Source: an uncultured Robinsoniella sp. (lineage in GTDB: Bacteria > Bacillota > Clostridia > Lachnospirales > Lachnospiraceae). From it: a DNA stretch of 64,000 nucleotides. A program made the position numbers and the translations under genes. The stretch spans positions 1 through 64,000 of the forward strand of contig UQCR01000008.1 in the NCBI GenBank assembly GCA_900539655.1. The letters run 5' to 3'. Positions 18,933 to 27,593 of this stretch are shown here, piece after piece. Under the pieces are notes generated by a model. That model saw only the letters and a program-made list of their open reading frames with translations, had not been told where the DNA came from and ran no database searches. The number at the start of each line of letters is the position of its first letter. Within the stretch, counting starts at the first letter, position 1.

Positions 18933-20201
18933 TTATTTTTTACTTTCTGTAATCTGTCTTACTTTCTCATATACTTCATGAGGCTCCACACCAATATTAA
19001 AATTACCATCCTCGTACAGTACTTTCCCGTTTACCATGGTTAGTTTAACATTTTGTTTACTTCCGCTGTATACAATATTTTTCGTTATATTATTAATTGG
19101 CTGCATATTGGGCTGATTCAGATCTATCAGAATCAAATCTGCCAGTTTTCCTTCTTCTATTGTATCACAGTCTTTTAATCCCATTGCCCTGGCTCCTCCT
19201 GCTGTTGCTGCATAGAGCACCTGGTTGGCATCCACTACGGAAGCATCCTTCTCCCTGAGCTTGGCTAGCCCGGTAGTCAGGAACATCTCACGGAACATAT
19301 CCAGACAATTGTTACTTGCTGGGCCATCGGTACCGATTGCCAGGTTTATTCCCATTTCCAGGACTTTTTTAACAGGGGCAATTCCACTTGCCAGTTTTGC
19401 ATTGGATCCGGGATTAGTAATCACGGACATTCCATGTTCCTGAAAGATATCCAGGTCTTCCTCTGTCATATGGACACAGTGGTATCCTCCTCCGCCATAG
19501 CGGAACATCCCAAACTGATTCAGGTAGGCGGTAGGCGTCATATGATTACGCTCCATGCATCCTTTTACTTCAGAAAGGCTCTCCGAATTGTGTGTGTAAA
19601 CAGGCGCATGATACTTGCCAGCCAGATCAGCCACTCCTTCCAGCAGATCTCTGGAGGTAGTATATTCTGCATGAAATCCGATCTGAAAACTGATTAACTC
19701 ATGGTAACGGTTGTATTTTTGATACCAGGCATCCATCTGTTCCACAGACTGGGTAAAATCATTTAATCCGCTGGTCATAACAGTCCGAAAGCCGCAGTCC
19801 ACAGATGCCTGGGCTATGGTATCCGGTGTGAGGTACATGTCAAAATTTGCAGTTATGCCACTGGTCAGATATTCCATGATAGCAAGCCGGGACAAATGAT
19901 AGATATCATCCGGACTTAATTTCGCCTCCATAGGAAAAACCTGCTGATTCAGCCAGTCAAGCAGCGGCATATCATCTGCAAAGGATCTGAGAAAAGTCAT
20001 CCCTGAATGGGTATGGGCATTTTTAAAACCGGGCATCAGTAAATTTTCCTTACAATCAATTTCCCTGTCCCAGTTCTCCCTTTCTTCTTTTTCCACTCCT
20101 ACATATGAAATCAGGCTTCCTTTTATGTGTACTTCACCCCGCTGAACCTCAAATCCATTTGACAGTGTTAATATCCTGGCATTATAAAAACGTATATTCA
20201 T
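18933..20201 (-). CDS. Amidohydrolase of the MTA/SAH (adenosine-type) deaminase group
   Basis: A 422-aa metal-dependent hydrolase of the TRZ/ATZ amidohydrolase branch. Metal ligands are visible in NAHTHSG (61-67), in GFHAEYT, in the VHMTEED segment and in the IGTDGPASNN Asp. This set is typical of 5-methylthioadenosine/S-adenosylhomocysteine deaminases, which also act on adenosine, and of related SsnA-like proteins. The ATG at 20201 is preferred over one six codons upstream because GGGGGAGAG precedes it. The gene follows the nucleoside ABC transporter at a 44-bp gap, which supports deamination of an imported nucleoside; guanine-type substrates remain possible. Confidence 0.85.
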   Translation of the reverse strand: MNIRFYNARILTLSNGFEVQRGEVHIKGSLISYVGVEKEERENWDREIDCKENLLMPGFKNAHTHSGMTFLRSFADDMPLLDWLNQQVFPMEAKLSPDDIYHLSRLAIMEYLTSGITANFDMYLTPDTIAQASVDCGFRTVMTSGLNDFTQSVEQMDAWYQKYNRYHELISFQIGFHAEYTTSRDLLEGVADLAGKYHAPVYTHNSESLSEVKGCMERNHMTPTAYLNQFGMFRYGGGGYHCVHMTEEDLDIFQEHGMSVITNPGSNAKLASGIAPVKKVLEMGINLAIGTDGPASNNCLDMFREMFLTTGLAKLREKDASVVDANQVLYAATAGGARAMGLKDCDTIEEGKLADLILIDLNQPNMQPINNITKNIVYSGSKQNVKLTMVNGKVLYEDGNFNIGVEPHEVYEKVRQITESKK

Positions 20202-20245
20202 TTCTCTCCCCCATTTCATCTTTTTCTAAATTTAATAGTTATTTA

Positions 20246-21205
20246 TCAGCGTTTCCCTTTATCATAAATTTCACCCAAAGCACGCGGTGCGTGGTTTTGC
20301 CCGGAGAAAAACACCAGCAGCAAAAGGGTTAGAACATAAGGCAGTATCATAACCAGATCAGAATACGTGCCCGGCATATTCAGCACTCTTACCAGTTGGT
20401 ATCCGCCCGATCTGGCAAAACCAAACAGCAGGCAGGCCCCCAGTGTGGGAATGATCTTCCAGTTTCCGAATATCATTGCGGCAATGGAAAGGTAACCGTA
20501 ACCGGCATAAATGCCAGAAGAAAAGTTAGCTGAAATAGAATATGCAAAGCTGATTCCCGCCACTGCCGAAAGCGCTCCTGACACGCCAACTGCCCAAAAA
20601 CGTACTTTTTCAACGGAAACACCTGCGGCATCCACTGCATGGGGATTATCTCCGCAAGCCCGCAAATGCATTCCAAAACCTGTTTTATATAGAATATACC
20701 ACGCTAAAACCATAATTGCCAGTATAATAATTTCAAATGGGTATATATCCCGGAATGCTGCTCCAATAACCGGTATCTCAGACAAAACCGGTATGCTGAA
20801 ACGTCCGGATACGCCCAGAACAAATTTATCGGATGGGCTGGAAAAAATACTGCTGTTGATCTGTTTCGTCATAAATGAGGTCAGTGCCATTGCCAGAATA
20901 TTCATTACTACTCCGCTGATTACCTGATTAGCGCGGAAACGGATGCATAAAACTGCATGGAGCATGGAGTAGAGAACTCCACCGATTACAGCACCTGCCA
21001 ATGCAATATAAAAAGGTATCTGTGACTCCGGAGCAAAAGCAGGCATAACAAATACCGCTGCCAAGGCACCGGAAAATGCCCCAAACCCCTGTAATCCTTC
21101 CAGCGCTAGATTGGTGATTCCGCTTTTTTCACTATAAATGCCCCCAATTGCCATAACGAACAACGGCAGTGCAAATGACAGTCCATCTATAATTATTCCT
21201 TCCAT
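20246..21205 (-). CDS. Nucleoside ABC transporter permease (BmpD/NupQ-like)
   Basis: Second membrane subunit of a BMP-type nucleoside importer, 319 aa with about eight to ten transmembrane segments. The permease signature region includes GEKSGITNLALEGL-like sequence near the N-terminus (YSEKSGITNLALEG) and ACGDNPHAVDAAGVSVEKVR in the cytoplasmic loop that contacts the ATPase. The ATG at 21205 overlaps the TGA stop of the first permease (TGATG) with GGGAGG upstream, so the two subunits are translationally coupled. Confidence 0.92.
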   Translation of the reverse strand: MEGIIIDGLSFALPLFVMAIGGIYSEKSGITNLALEGLQGFGAFSGALAAVFVMPAFAPESQIPFYIALAGAVIGGVLYSMLHAVLCIRFRANQVISGVVMNILAMALTSFMTKQINSSIFSSPSDKFVLGVSGRFSIPVLSEIPVIGAAFRDIYPFEIIILAIMVLAWYILYKTGFGMHLRACGDNPHAVDAAGVSVEKVRFWAVGVSGALSAVAGISFAYSISANFSSGIYAGYGYLSIAAMIFGNWKIIPTLGACLLFGFARSGGYQLVRVLNMPGTYSDLVMILPYVLTLLLLVFFSGQNHAPRALGEIYDKGKR

Positions 21206-22302
21206 CACTTACCTCCCATTTTGCTTAATCGATGCGAAAAATAAGCATTACATGCAGAAATCAACAAAATCAGCCCCGTGATTACCGATGCAATCTCAGC
21301 CTCTACACCGGATGCGGAACTCATATAGGTACTTCCTTTACTGATGATGGAAATTAAGAAGGAAGAAAAAAAGATACCGATAGACTGGTTTCCACCCAGC
21401 AGTGCCACAGCTATTCCATCAAATCCCGCAGAAGGCAGTGTTCTGGGACCGATGGAGCCAAAGTAACCCAGGTAATATGTGACACCAGCAAGTCCCGCAA
21501 GAGCACCGGAAATGACCATTGCAAGCACTATATTTTTACCAACATTCATACCTGCATACCTGGCTGCTGTACGGCTGGCACCCACTGCTTTAATTTCAAA
21601 TCCGGATGTAGTCTTCCGAAAGAAAAAGCGCATCCACACCACGGCACCCACTGCCAGAATAATTCCCAGTGGAATATCGATTCTGATATTCCCTGCTGTG
21701 ACATCCATAAGTGTCAGTCTTGCTGCTTTGCTCACCGGATTCGACTGTCTGGAAACCGGATTGATATAAAATGTATTAATAAAAAAACTGATTACATATT
21801 GGGCAATATAGTTAATCATAATAGTTGATACTACTTCATTTATGCCAAATCGGTACTTAAGCCCTCCTACAAGGCCTCCAATCAAAGCACCTGTTATAAT
21901 CCCGATTACAATGACAAGGGGTTTTGCAAGAACTGCCGGCAGGTCTCCATATCCCACCAGAACTGTGGCGAGATAGCCGGACACCAGCATCTGACCCGAT
22001 ACCCCGATATTAAAAAGACCAGCTTTTAAGGCTGCGGCAACTGCCAATGCCGAAAACAGCAGTGGGGTCCATGCATTTAAAAAGCTGGTAAAGTCCGTCA
22101 GCATATTCTTAGAACCTGCATAACTTCCTTTTGGAAGCAGGCCGCACCCCTTTAACAGATCACCATATACCGTTATAGGATTTTTCTTTAAAACCAACAG
22201 TATAACTGCACATACAAGAAAGCTAAAAGCAATAGAACCTAAAGGGATTACAGCTGTTCTGAATTTATCCTTCTCCCATACGGCGTCTTTATGGTTATTC
22301 AT
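21205..22302 (-). CDS. Nucleoside ABC transporter permease (NupP-like)
   Basis: First membrane subunit of the same importer, 365 aa with multiple transmembrane segments. Typical features are LKAGLFNIGVSGQM near residue 90 and the coupling loop AVGASRTAARYAGMNVGKN. It lies one base after the ATPase gene and overlaps the next permease by one base, so ATPase, permease and permease are one coupled unit. Confidence 0.92.
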   Translation of the reverse strand: MNNHKDAVWEKDKFRTAVIPLGSIAFSFLVCAVILLVLKKNPITVYGDLLKGCGLLPKGSYAGSKNMLTDFTSFLNAWTPLLFSALAVAAALKAGLFNIGVSGQMLVSGYLATVLVGYGDLPAVLAKPLVIVIGIITGALIGGLVGGLKYRFGINEVVSTIMINYIAQYVISFFINTFYINPVSRQSNPVSKAARLTLMDVTAGNIRIDIPLGIILAVGAVVWMRFFFRKTTSGFEIKAVGASRTAARYAGMNVGKNIVLAMVISGALAGLAGVTYYLGYFGSIGPRTLPSAGFDGIAVALLGGNQSIGIFFSSFLISIISKGSTYMSSASGVEAEIASVITGLILLISACNAYFSHRLSKMGGK

Positions 22303-22303
22303 T

Positions 22304-23842
22304 TTACCTGCCTCCCTTCACTCCCATCATAAACTGACCCACTTCTTCTGTGCTTAACTGATCTGCTGTTGCTATCCGGTTCAGTTTTCCATTATAAATA
22401 ACCCCTATGGTATCAGCCAGATTCATAACTTCTTCAAGCTCCAGGGATATCAGCAATATCGCTTTGCCACGATCCCGTTCTTCTAAGATCTGGCTGTGTA
22501 TCCGTTCTATCGCACCGATATCCAGCCCCCTGGTGGGTTGTACAAAAATCAGCAGCGAAGAATCTCTCTGGGTTTCCCTTGCGATAATTGCTTTTTGCTG
22601 GTTGCCTCCGCTCATGGTCCGAACTTTTGTCAGGCTGCCTCTGCTGCACCGTATATCGTACTTTTCTATCAGTTCATCTGCATAACTGCGTATCTTCAGC
22701 TGCTGCAAAACCCCTCTTTTTGAAAAAGGCTCTTTGAAATAGGATTTTAAAACGAGATTATCCTCTAATGAAAAATCTATTACCAGACCATAATTCTGGC
22801 GGTCTTCGGGAATATAAGCAATGCCGGAAAGCACCCTGGACCTGATGGCAGTCCCCGTGATATCCGCTCCATTCAGTAAAACAGCTCCCTTATGGACACG
22901 TACCAATCCTGCTATCGCATCCGCTATTTCAATCTGCCCGTTACCTGAGACGCCTGCTATGGCAAATATTTCTCCCTGGCGTATTTGAAAAGATACGTCA
23001 TTTACCACCTGAAAGCCAGTCTCATTTTTGACAGTAAGATGATCTACTTTTAAGATACATTCCTTAAAATCAGATGGTTTTTTCGGTGGCGTAAAATTAA
23101 TCTCCCTTCCAACCATTAACTTTGCCATCTGGCTGGTTGAAATTTCAGACACATTAAAAATCCCGGTGAGCTTTCCCCTGCATAATACTGCACAGCGGTC
23201 TGCCACCTGCTTAATCTCTTCCAGTTTGTGGGTAATCAGAACAATTGTCTTACCGTCTTTGCGCAGCTCTTTCAATATCTTCATTAAAAATTGTATTTCC
23301 TGAGGCGTCAACACAGCAGTAGGTTCATCAAAGATCAGAATTTCAGCTTCCCGGTAAAGCATTTTTAATATTTCCACACGCTGCCGAACCGATACATCTG
23401 CAGTTTCAATGATCTGCTCCGGCTCCACTTTCAGTCCATATTTTTCAGAAATTCCGGCTATTCTTTCACTGGCATTTTTCTTATCCACGACCGGTATAAA
23501 TCCCAGCAGATATTTTTTTGGTTCAATTCCCAAAATAATATTTTCCGTAATCGTATAATCACTCACCAGTTTAAAATGCTGATGCACCATTCCAATATTC
23601 AGTCGGGATGCAAAATTGGGGGAAGAGATTACTTCTCTCTTTCCCCTGACATATATCTCTCCCTCATCAGGTTCGTACATTCCAAACAACATGCTCATAA
23701 GGGTTGATTTACCTGCTCCGTTCTCTCCTAAAAGGGCAAGAATCTCGCCCTTTTTGATTTGGAGGGTAACATTTTCATTCGCTGTAATCCCAGGAAACCG
23801 TTTTGTAATATGATTCATCTCTACGATGTATTCTGATTCCAT
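22304..23842 (-). CDS. Nucleoside/sugar-type ABC transporter ATPase with two NBDs (NupO-like)
   Basis: A 512-aa tandem ATPase energising the importer. NBD1 has Walker A GENGAGKST, signature VSVRQRVEILK and Walker B ILIFDEPTAVLTPQE. NBD2 has the degenerate SGNGQIEIADAIAG in place of Walker A and the motif SGGNQQKAIIARE, the usual pattern of RbsA/MglA/NupO proteins. Starts 5 bp after the lipoprotein gene. The whole set bmp-ATPase-permease-permease is the classical guanosine/purine nucleoside transporter organisation. Confidence 0.95.
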   Translation of the reverse strand: MESEYIVEMNHITKRFPGITANENVTLQIKKGEILALLGENGAGKSTLMSMLFGMYEPDEGEIYVRGKREVISSPNFASRLNIGMVHQHFKLVSDYTITENIILGIEPKKYLLGFIPVVDKKNASERIAGISEKYGLKVEPEQIIETADVSVRQRVEILKMLYREAEILIFDEPTAVLTPQEIQFLMKILKELRKDGKTIVLITHKLEEIKQVADRCAVLCRGKLTGIFNVSEISTSQMAKLMVGREINFTPPKKPSDFKECILKVDHLTVKNETGFQVVNDVSFQIRQGEIFAIAGVSGNGQIEIADAIAGLVRVHKGAVLLNGADITGTAIRSRVLSGIAYIPEDRQNYGLVIDFSLEDNLVLKSYFKEPFSKRGVLQQLKIRSYADELIEKYDIRCSRGSLTKVRTMSGGNQQKAIIARETQRDSSLLIFVQPTRGLDIGAIERIHSQILEERDRGKAILLISLELEEVMNLADTIGVIYNGKLNRIATADQLSTEEVGQFMMGVKGGR

Positions 23843-23847
23843 ATCTG

Positions 23848-25038
23848 TTATTTCAACCCTGGAAAGTCATCCGGTGTGATGTTATTAAAATTAGCAGCCG
23901 GTTCTATCTCTTTGCTCTGTATTAATGCATAAGCTTCATCTAACTTTGCAATAGAATCTTCAGAGAGCTGGTTTCTTCCCTCTTCTTTTACATATCCTGT
24001 TGAATCTGTATCCGCTTTCAGCAGAATATTTCCGCCTTTAAAGCTGCCGTCTGCAATATTCTGAAGCTGCTTTTCTACATTTTTTCCCATCACTTTTACT
24101 GCTGACGTGAGTACAATGTTTTCACTTCCCTTGGTTCCCAGATCATACTGGTCTGTATCGCAGCCTATTACTTTCACATCATTGGCTTCTTTTGCCGCTG
24201 TAAATACGCCTGTTCCGGAATCTCCTGCCACAACAAAGAGAATATCACAGCCTTCCTTAATCAATGCATTTCCGATGACTTTTCCGGTAGCCTGGTCTGC
24301 AAAACTGCCAATATAATTGCCGCCCACCTCCTGATTAGTCACATCGGTTCCGGAATAAGACGGAAGCTCTACCAGCTCTATACCGGTATTATACTTCTGG
24401 TTTGCGTAATTTACACCTGATTCAAACCCATATTGGTAATTCACATTGGACGGATAAGCAATCCCCCCAACAAATGCTGCCTTTTTCGTCTTGGATTCCA
24501 AAGCTGCAGCCATTCCCGCCATAAATCCGCTCTCCTGTTCAGCAAATGTCATGGCACAGATATTTGGAAGATCTGCTTCACTGCCGTCTTCATATGCCGG
24601 ATTGGAATCTACAAGAATAAAGTTTACCTTTGGATTGTCTTCTGCTGTTGCCGCAATCTGCGAAAATTGAAATCCACAGCACACAACTACATCATAGTCC
24701 GGTGCAATATCTGCCACTGCAGTAACTGCAGCAGCGCTGTCCCCGGAAGACTCCTGAACCGGCTTTACCGTGGCATCCGGATATTTTTCTATAAAAGATT
24801 GGATTCCACTGTAAATATTCTGATTGAATGTTCCGTCATCCACCCCGGATCCACTTGTAACAATTGCAATTTTCAATGCAGTATTTGCAGATTTTGCAGA
24901 ATTTGCATCTGTATCATTTCCAGTTGCCTCTTTTGTCTCCGTCTGCTTTGTGCCCTCATTATTGTTACTGCTGCCGCACCCCGCAAGACCGCTGCCCAAT
25001 ATACAAATACATAGAAATACAGATAGTAATTTTTTCAT
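23848..25038 (-). CDS. BMP-family nucleoside-binding lipoprotein (BmpA/NupN-like)
   Basis: A 396-aa surface lipoprotein that captures nucleosides for the adjacent importer. The signal sequence ends in LAGC with lipidated Cys21, followed by an Asn/Thr/Glu-rich linker. The mature domain has BMP features: IVTSGSGVDDGTFNQNIYSGI, a Phe/Asp binding region, FAEQESGFMAGMAAALESK and the VVAGDSGTGVFTAAKE segment. First gene of the transporter operon; the ribosome binding site is TAGGAGGG. A small hairpin lies in the leader. Confidence 0.93.
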   Translation of the reverse strand: MKKLLSVFLCICILGSGLAGCGSSNNNEGTKQTETKEATGNDTDANSAKSANTALKIAIVTSGSGVDDGTFNQNIYSGIQSFIEKYPDATVKPVQESSGDSAAAVTAVADIAPDYDVVVCCGFQFSQIAATAEDNPKVNFILVDSNPAYEDGSEADLPNICAMTFAEQESGFMAGMAAALESKTKKAAFVGGIAYPSNVNYQYGFESGVNYANQKYNTGIELVELPSYSGTDVTNQEVGGNYIGSFADQATGKVIGNALIKEGCDILFVVAGDSGTGVFTAAKEANDVKVIGCDTDQYDLGTKGSENIVLTSAVKVMGKNVEKQLQNIADGSFKGGNILLKADTDSTGYVKEEGRNQLSEDSIAKLDEAYALIQSKEIEPAANFNNITPDDFPGLK

Positions 25039-25061
25039 CGTAACCCTCCTAACCAGAATCT

Positions 25062-25085
25062 GCAGTATTTTTTCTCTAATACTGC
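25062..25085 (-). promoter_or_regulatory. Inverted repeat in the leader of the nucleoside transporter operon
   Basis: A perfect 8-bp repeat GCAGTATT/AATACTGC with an 8-nt loop, about 25 bp before the lipoprotein start codon. No U-run follows. It could be a repressor operator or an mRNA hairpin; no clear promoter hexamers were found around it. Confidence 0.4.
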
Positions 25086-25144
25086 TCTTTTCGATTAGTG
25101 TTCCTCACTATCCAATTTCTTATACTTTAAAATCTTACATACCG

Positions 25145-25178
25145 AAAATCGGGGGCCTCTTTATAAAGCCCCCGATTT
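25145..25178 (-). terminator. Intrinsic terminator of the purine nucleoside phosphorylase gene
   Basis: Stem AAATCGGGGGC/GCCCCCGATTT around an 11-12 nt loop, followed by a short TTTT-like run, 10 bp after the phosphorylase stop. It separates that gene from the transporter operon. Confidence 0.9.
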
Positions 25179-25187
25179 CAACACACT

Positions 25188-26012
25188 CTACGCCATACGC
25201 TTAATTGCTTCTGACACCAGTTGTTTAAACAGCGGTGCCACACGGTCTGCAGTCTCCTGTACTTCACTATGGCTCAGAGGCGTCTCCGTCATGCCACATC
25301 CCAGATTGGATATACAGGAAATGCCGCAAATCTTCATTCCCATATGATTGGCAGCAATTGCTTCACAGGCTGTACTCATACCAACAGCATCAGCTCCCAG
25401 AATCCGGCACATTTTCACTTCCGTGGGAGATTCAAAATTAGGCCCTGACAACTGAATATATACACCTTCTTTTAAATTAATTCCCAGGTCTTTCGCAGTT
25501 TTACGAAGAATATCCTGAAGTTCCGGATCATAGATCCGACTCATATCACAGAATCTGGGTCCCAGTTCGTCTATGTTTGGTCCGATCAGCGGTGATGGCA
25601 CAAAGTCGGATATCTGATCTGTAATCATCATAAAGTCACCGGCTTTAAAATCATAATTAACGCCGCCAGCCGCATTTGTTAAAAACAGAATCTCTGCCCC
25701 CATCATCTTCATCAGTCTCGTGGGGAGCACTACATCAGTCATGGGATAACCCTCATAATAATGGACTCTGCCCTGCATGGCAACAACCGGTACTTCTCCC
25801 ACATATCCAAAGATAAACCTGCCCTGATGCCCCTGCACCGTGGATACCGGAAACCCTTCAATATCATGGTAGTCCAGAACTGCTTCCACCTGAATTTCAT
25901 CTCCATATCCTCCCAGACCAGAACCTAGAATCAATGCAGCCTTGGGTGTAAAATTAATCTTCTGTCGAAAACTTTCATAACATTTTAATAGTTTTTCATA
26001 TACTGGATTCAT
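25188..26012 (-). CDS. punA: Purine nucleoside phosphorylase (trimeric, PNP-I type)
   Basis: Phosphorolyses inosine and guanosine to the base plus ribose-1-phosphate. The 274-aa trimeric-type enzyme shows the phosphate-binding GSGLGG (near residues 25-30), the GxxHxYEG motif as GRVHYYEGYP, FLTNAAGG, and the substrate-site segment ADAVGMSTACEA. The ATG at 26012, after GAGGAGGAAAC, is preferred over one eight codons upstream. It has its own promoter and terminator but sits directly before the nucleoside importer, consistent with import, deamination and phosphorolysis as one salvage route. Confidence 0.96.
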   Translation of the reverse strand: MNPVYEKLLKCYESFRQKINFTPKAALILGSGLGGYGDEIQVEAVLDYHDIEGFPVSTVQGHQGRFIFGYVGEVPVVAMQGRVHYYEGYPMTDVVLPTRLMKMMGAEILFLTNAAGGVNYDFKAGDFMMITDQISDFVPSPLIGPNIDELGPRFCDMSRIYDPELQDILRKTAKDLGINLKEGVYIQLSGPNFESPTEVKMCRILGADAVGMSTACEAIAANHMGMKICGISCISNLGCGMTETPLSHSEVQETADRVAPLFKQLVSEAIKRMA

Positions 26013-26085
26013 GTTGTTTCCTCCTCGTCCGATCATTGCTAATTCTCATTTTCAAGTAATAAAGGTGTACTTGCCTTTGTTTTCT

Positions 26086-26114
26086 ATAATAAGTTTTACC
26101 GAGGGAAAAGTCAA
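26086..26114 (-). promoter_or_regulatory. SigA promoter of the purine nucleoside phosphorylase gene
   Basis: TTGACT, 17-bp spacer, TATTAT on the minus strand, about 70 bp before the start codon and just after the end of spoIIR. Confidence 0.8.
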
Positions 26115-26130
26115 TCAGCATCTGCATGCT

Positions 26131-26769
26131 CTAAAACGGCAGATACTTCCACCCAATCTTATACTCACTCTTCTTCCAGGAAAATAAACTGTCATACTCA
26201 TCTTCGGTCAGCACATTTTTAAGTTCTTCTTTTTCATCATCCGGTACCACTGCATGTATGGAATCGATAAAGCAGAGATTTGGGTACAGTACACACCACC
26301 AGTTTTTTCCCTTTGCTTCTCCGATCTGAATGCGCAGTGCCTCATAGTCTCCTGCCGGAAACGTTATATCCCCATAGGATTTTATCGGAAAATAACACCA
26401 GGTAAGACTGGCTTTAGCAGGATATGCATAACCTTCTCTATTTATGATCTCCACTGCTTTATCTTGGATTTTTTCCATATTTTCTTTGATGCAGGCTCTT
26501 GTTGCATCGATAGAATGGGCATCTTTTAAGAGCGTTTCCATATATGCCACCACTTCATTTTTCACCTTCATTTTAAGTGCCTGGTCTTCATCACTGTCAC
26601 TGTTGGCTATGACATGAAAACGTATGATTTCATCTGCGATTCCCTTTTGCAGAGAAGTTTCCTGTGTTATTCTTCCTACAAGAAACATACAGATCAAAAG
26701 GCCGGCTGCAATTCCCAGACCCCCAATTACAAGATACCACTTTTGATAAAAACGATTTATTATATTCAT
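26131..26769 (-). CDS. spoIIR: Stage II sporulation protein R
   Basis: Forespore-secreted signal protein that triggers SpoIIGA processing of pro-sigmaE in the mother cell. 212 aa; an N-terminal membrane/signal segment (about 12-33) precedes the conserved IRFHVIANSDSDEDQALKMKV block, the hallmark of SpoIIR. The later segment with SYGDITFPAGDYEALRIQIG and GKNWWCVLYPNLC is also diagnostic. A strong AGGAGGG site precedes the start. A sigmaF promoter would be expected upstream but none could be assigned by eye. Confidence 0.95.
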   Translation of the reverse strand: MNIINRFYQKWYLVIGGLGIAAGLLICMFLVGRITQETSLQKGIADEIIRFHVIANSDSDEDQALKMKVKNEVVAYMETLLKDAHSIDATRACIKENMEKIQDKAVEIINREGYAYPAKASLTWCYFPIKSYGDITFPAGDYEALRIQIGEAKGKNWWCVLYPNLCFIDSIHAVVPDDEKEELKNVLTEDEYDSLFSWKKSEYKIGWKYLPF

Positions 26770-26924
26770 TATATTATGTACCCTCCTGTTTATTTAATGT
26801 TCCAACAATTTTTATAGCTGTTCTGTTGGTACAATTAAAGTATTCACAGGATTAAGGGTTTTAAACAAGGTTATCCACATTAATTTTTATATAATAATGG
26901 ATCTAATTCATCTATGCCGTAACA

Positions 26925-27593
26925 TCATTCAGCATCGGTACTGCTTCTGGTATATTCCGCTTCCCCGTCTGCTACCGGTTTATCTTTTTTCAGGTGTACC
27001 TGTGGAATTGTGATTTTTTCTTCGTTGTTATGCCAAAAATTCAATAAATCCCCCAGTGTCTTACCTACTCCCTTTTTATCCGGGTTGTTTTTAATAAGAT
27101 CCTGTAGATAGGTTCCCAGGGAATCCACGGAAGATGCCGTTTTGGTAACCAGGCTTTCTTCTCCTTCATCATCATATACGAAAACGGAAATGCTTCTTGC
27201 AAATGATGTATGGCTTTCAAAATAGGTGAGCATTTCCTTTCTGGTTTCCGGATCTTCCAGCATTTCAGGACCCAGGATGATAGCCTTTGTATGTCCGGTA
27301 TCAATGTATTTATCAACATATGCCCCATAGGCTTTTGCAGCCTCCTCAATGGTATTTCCCGTTGCACTTTCTTCTTTCGTATCTTTTTCTTCCTGTTCGG
27401 TTTCCTCTTCTCCGCCCTTTTTCTGTCCCGTCTCTACTCCCATGTTGGGAAGAGCATATTCGATCCGGAATCCTTCTTCTTTATGCACTTCCACTGCAAG
27501 TGGAAAGTAACGGTCTTCCAGTTCTCTTTTGGTACAACCCGACAGGCAGAGCAGAAATGCCGCCAAAACAATTGTCACAAACAATTTTCTCAC
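26925..27593 (-). CDS. gerAC: Short Ger(x)C-type spore germination lipoprotein
   Basis: Third gene of a gerA-type operon, a predicted lipoprotein of the germinant receptor in the spore inner membrane. The signal peptide ends LSGC with lipidated Cys20. TKRELEDRYFPLAVEV matches the start of GerAC N-terminal domains. A Glu/Lys-rich low-complexity insert covers about 62-80. At 222 aa it is much shorter than typical GerAC proteins (about 370-400 aa): the C-terminal domain is missing, and no continuation is readable after the stop. Its start overlaps the end of the gerAB-like gene by 4 bp. Confidence 0.75.
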   Translation of the reverse strand: MRKLFVTIVLAAFLLCLSGCTKRELEDRYFPLAVEVHKEEGFRIEYALPNMGVETGQKKGGEEETEQEEKDTKEESATGNTIEEAAKAYGAYVDKYIDTGHTKAIILGPEMLEDPETRKEMLTYFESHTSFARSISVFVYDDEGEESLVTKTASSVDSLGTYLQDLIKNNPDKKGVGKTLGDLLNFWHNNEEKITIPQVHLKKDKPVADGEAEYTRSSTDAE

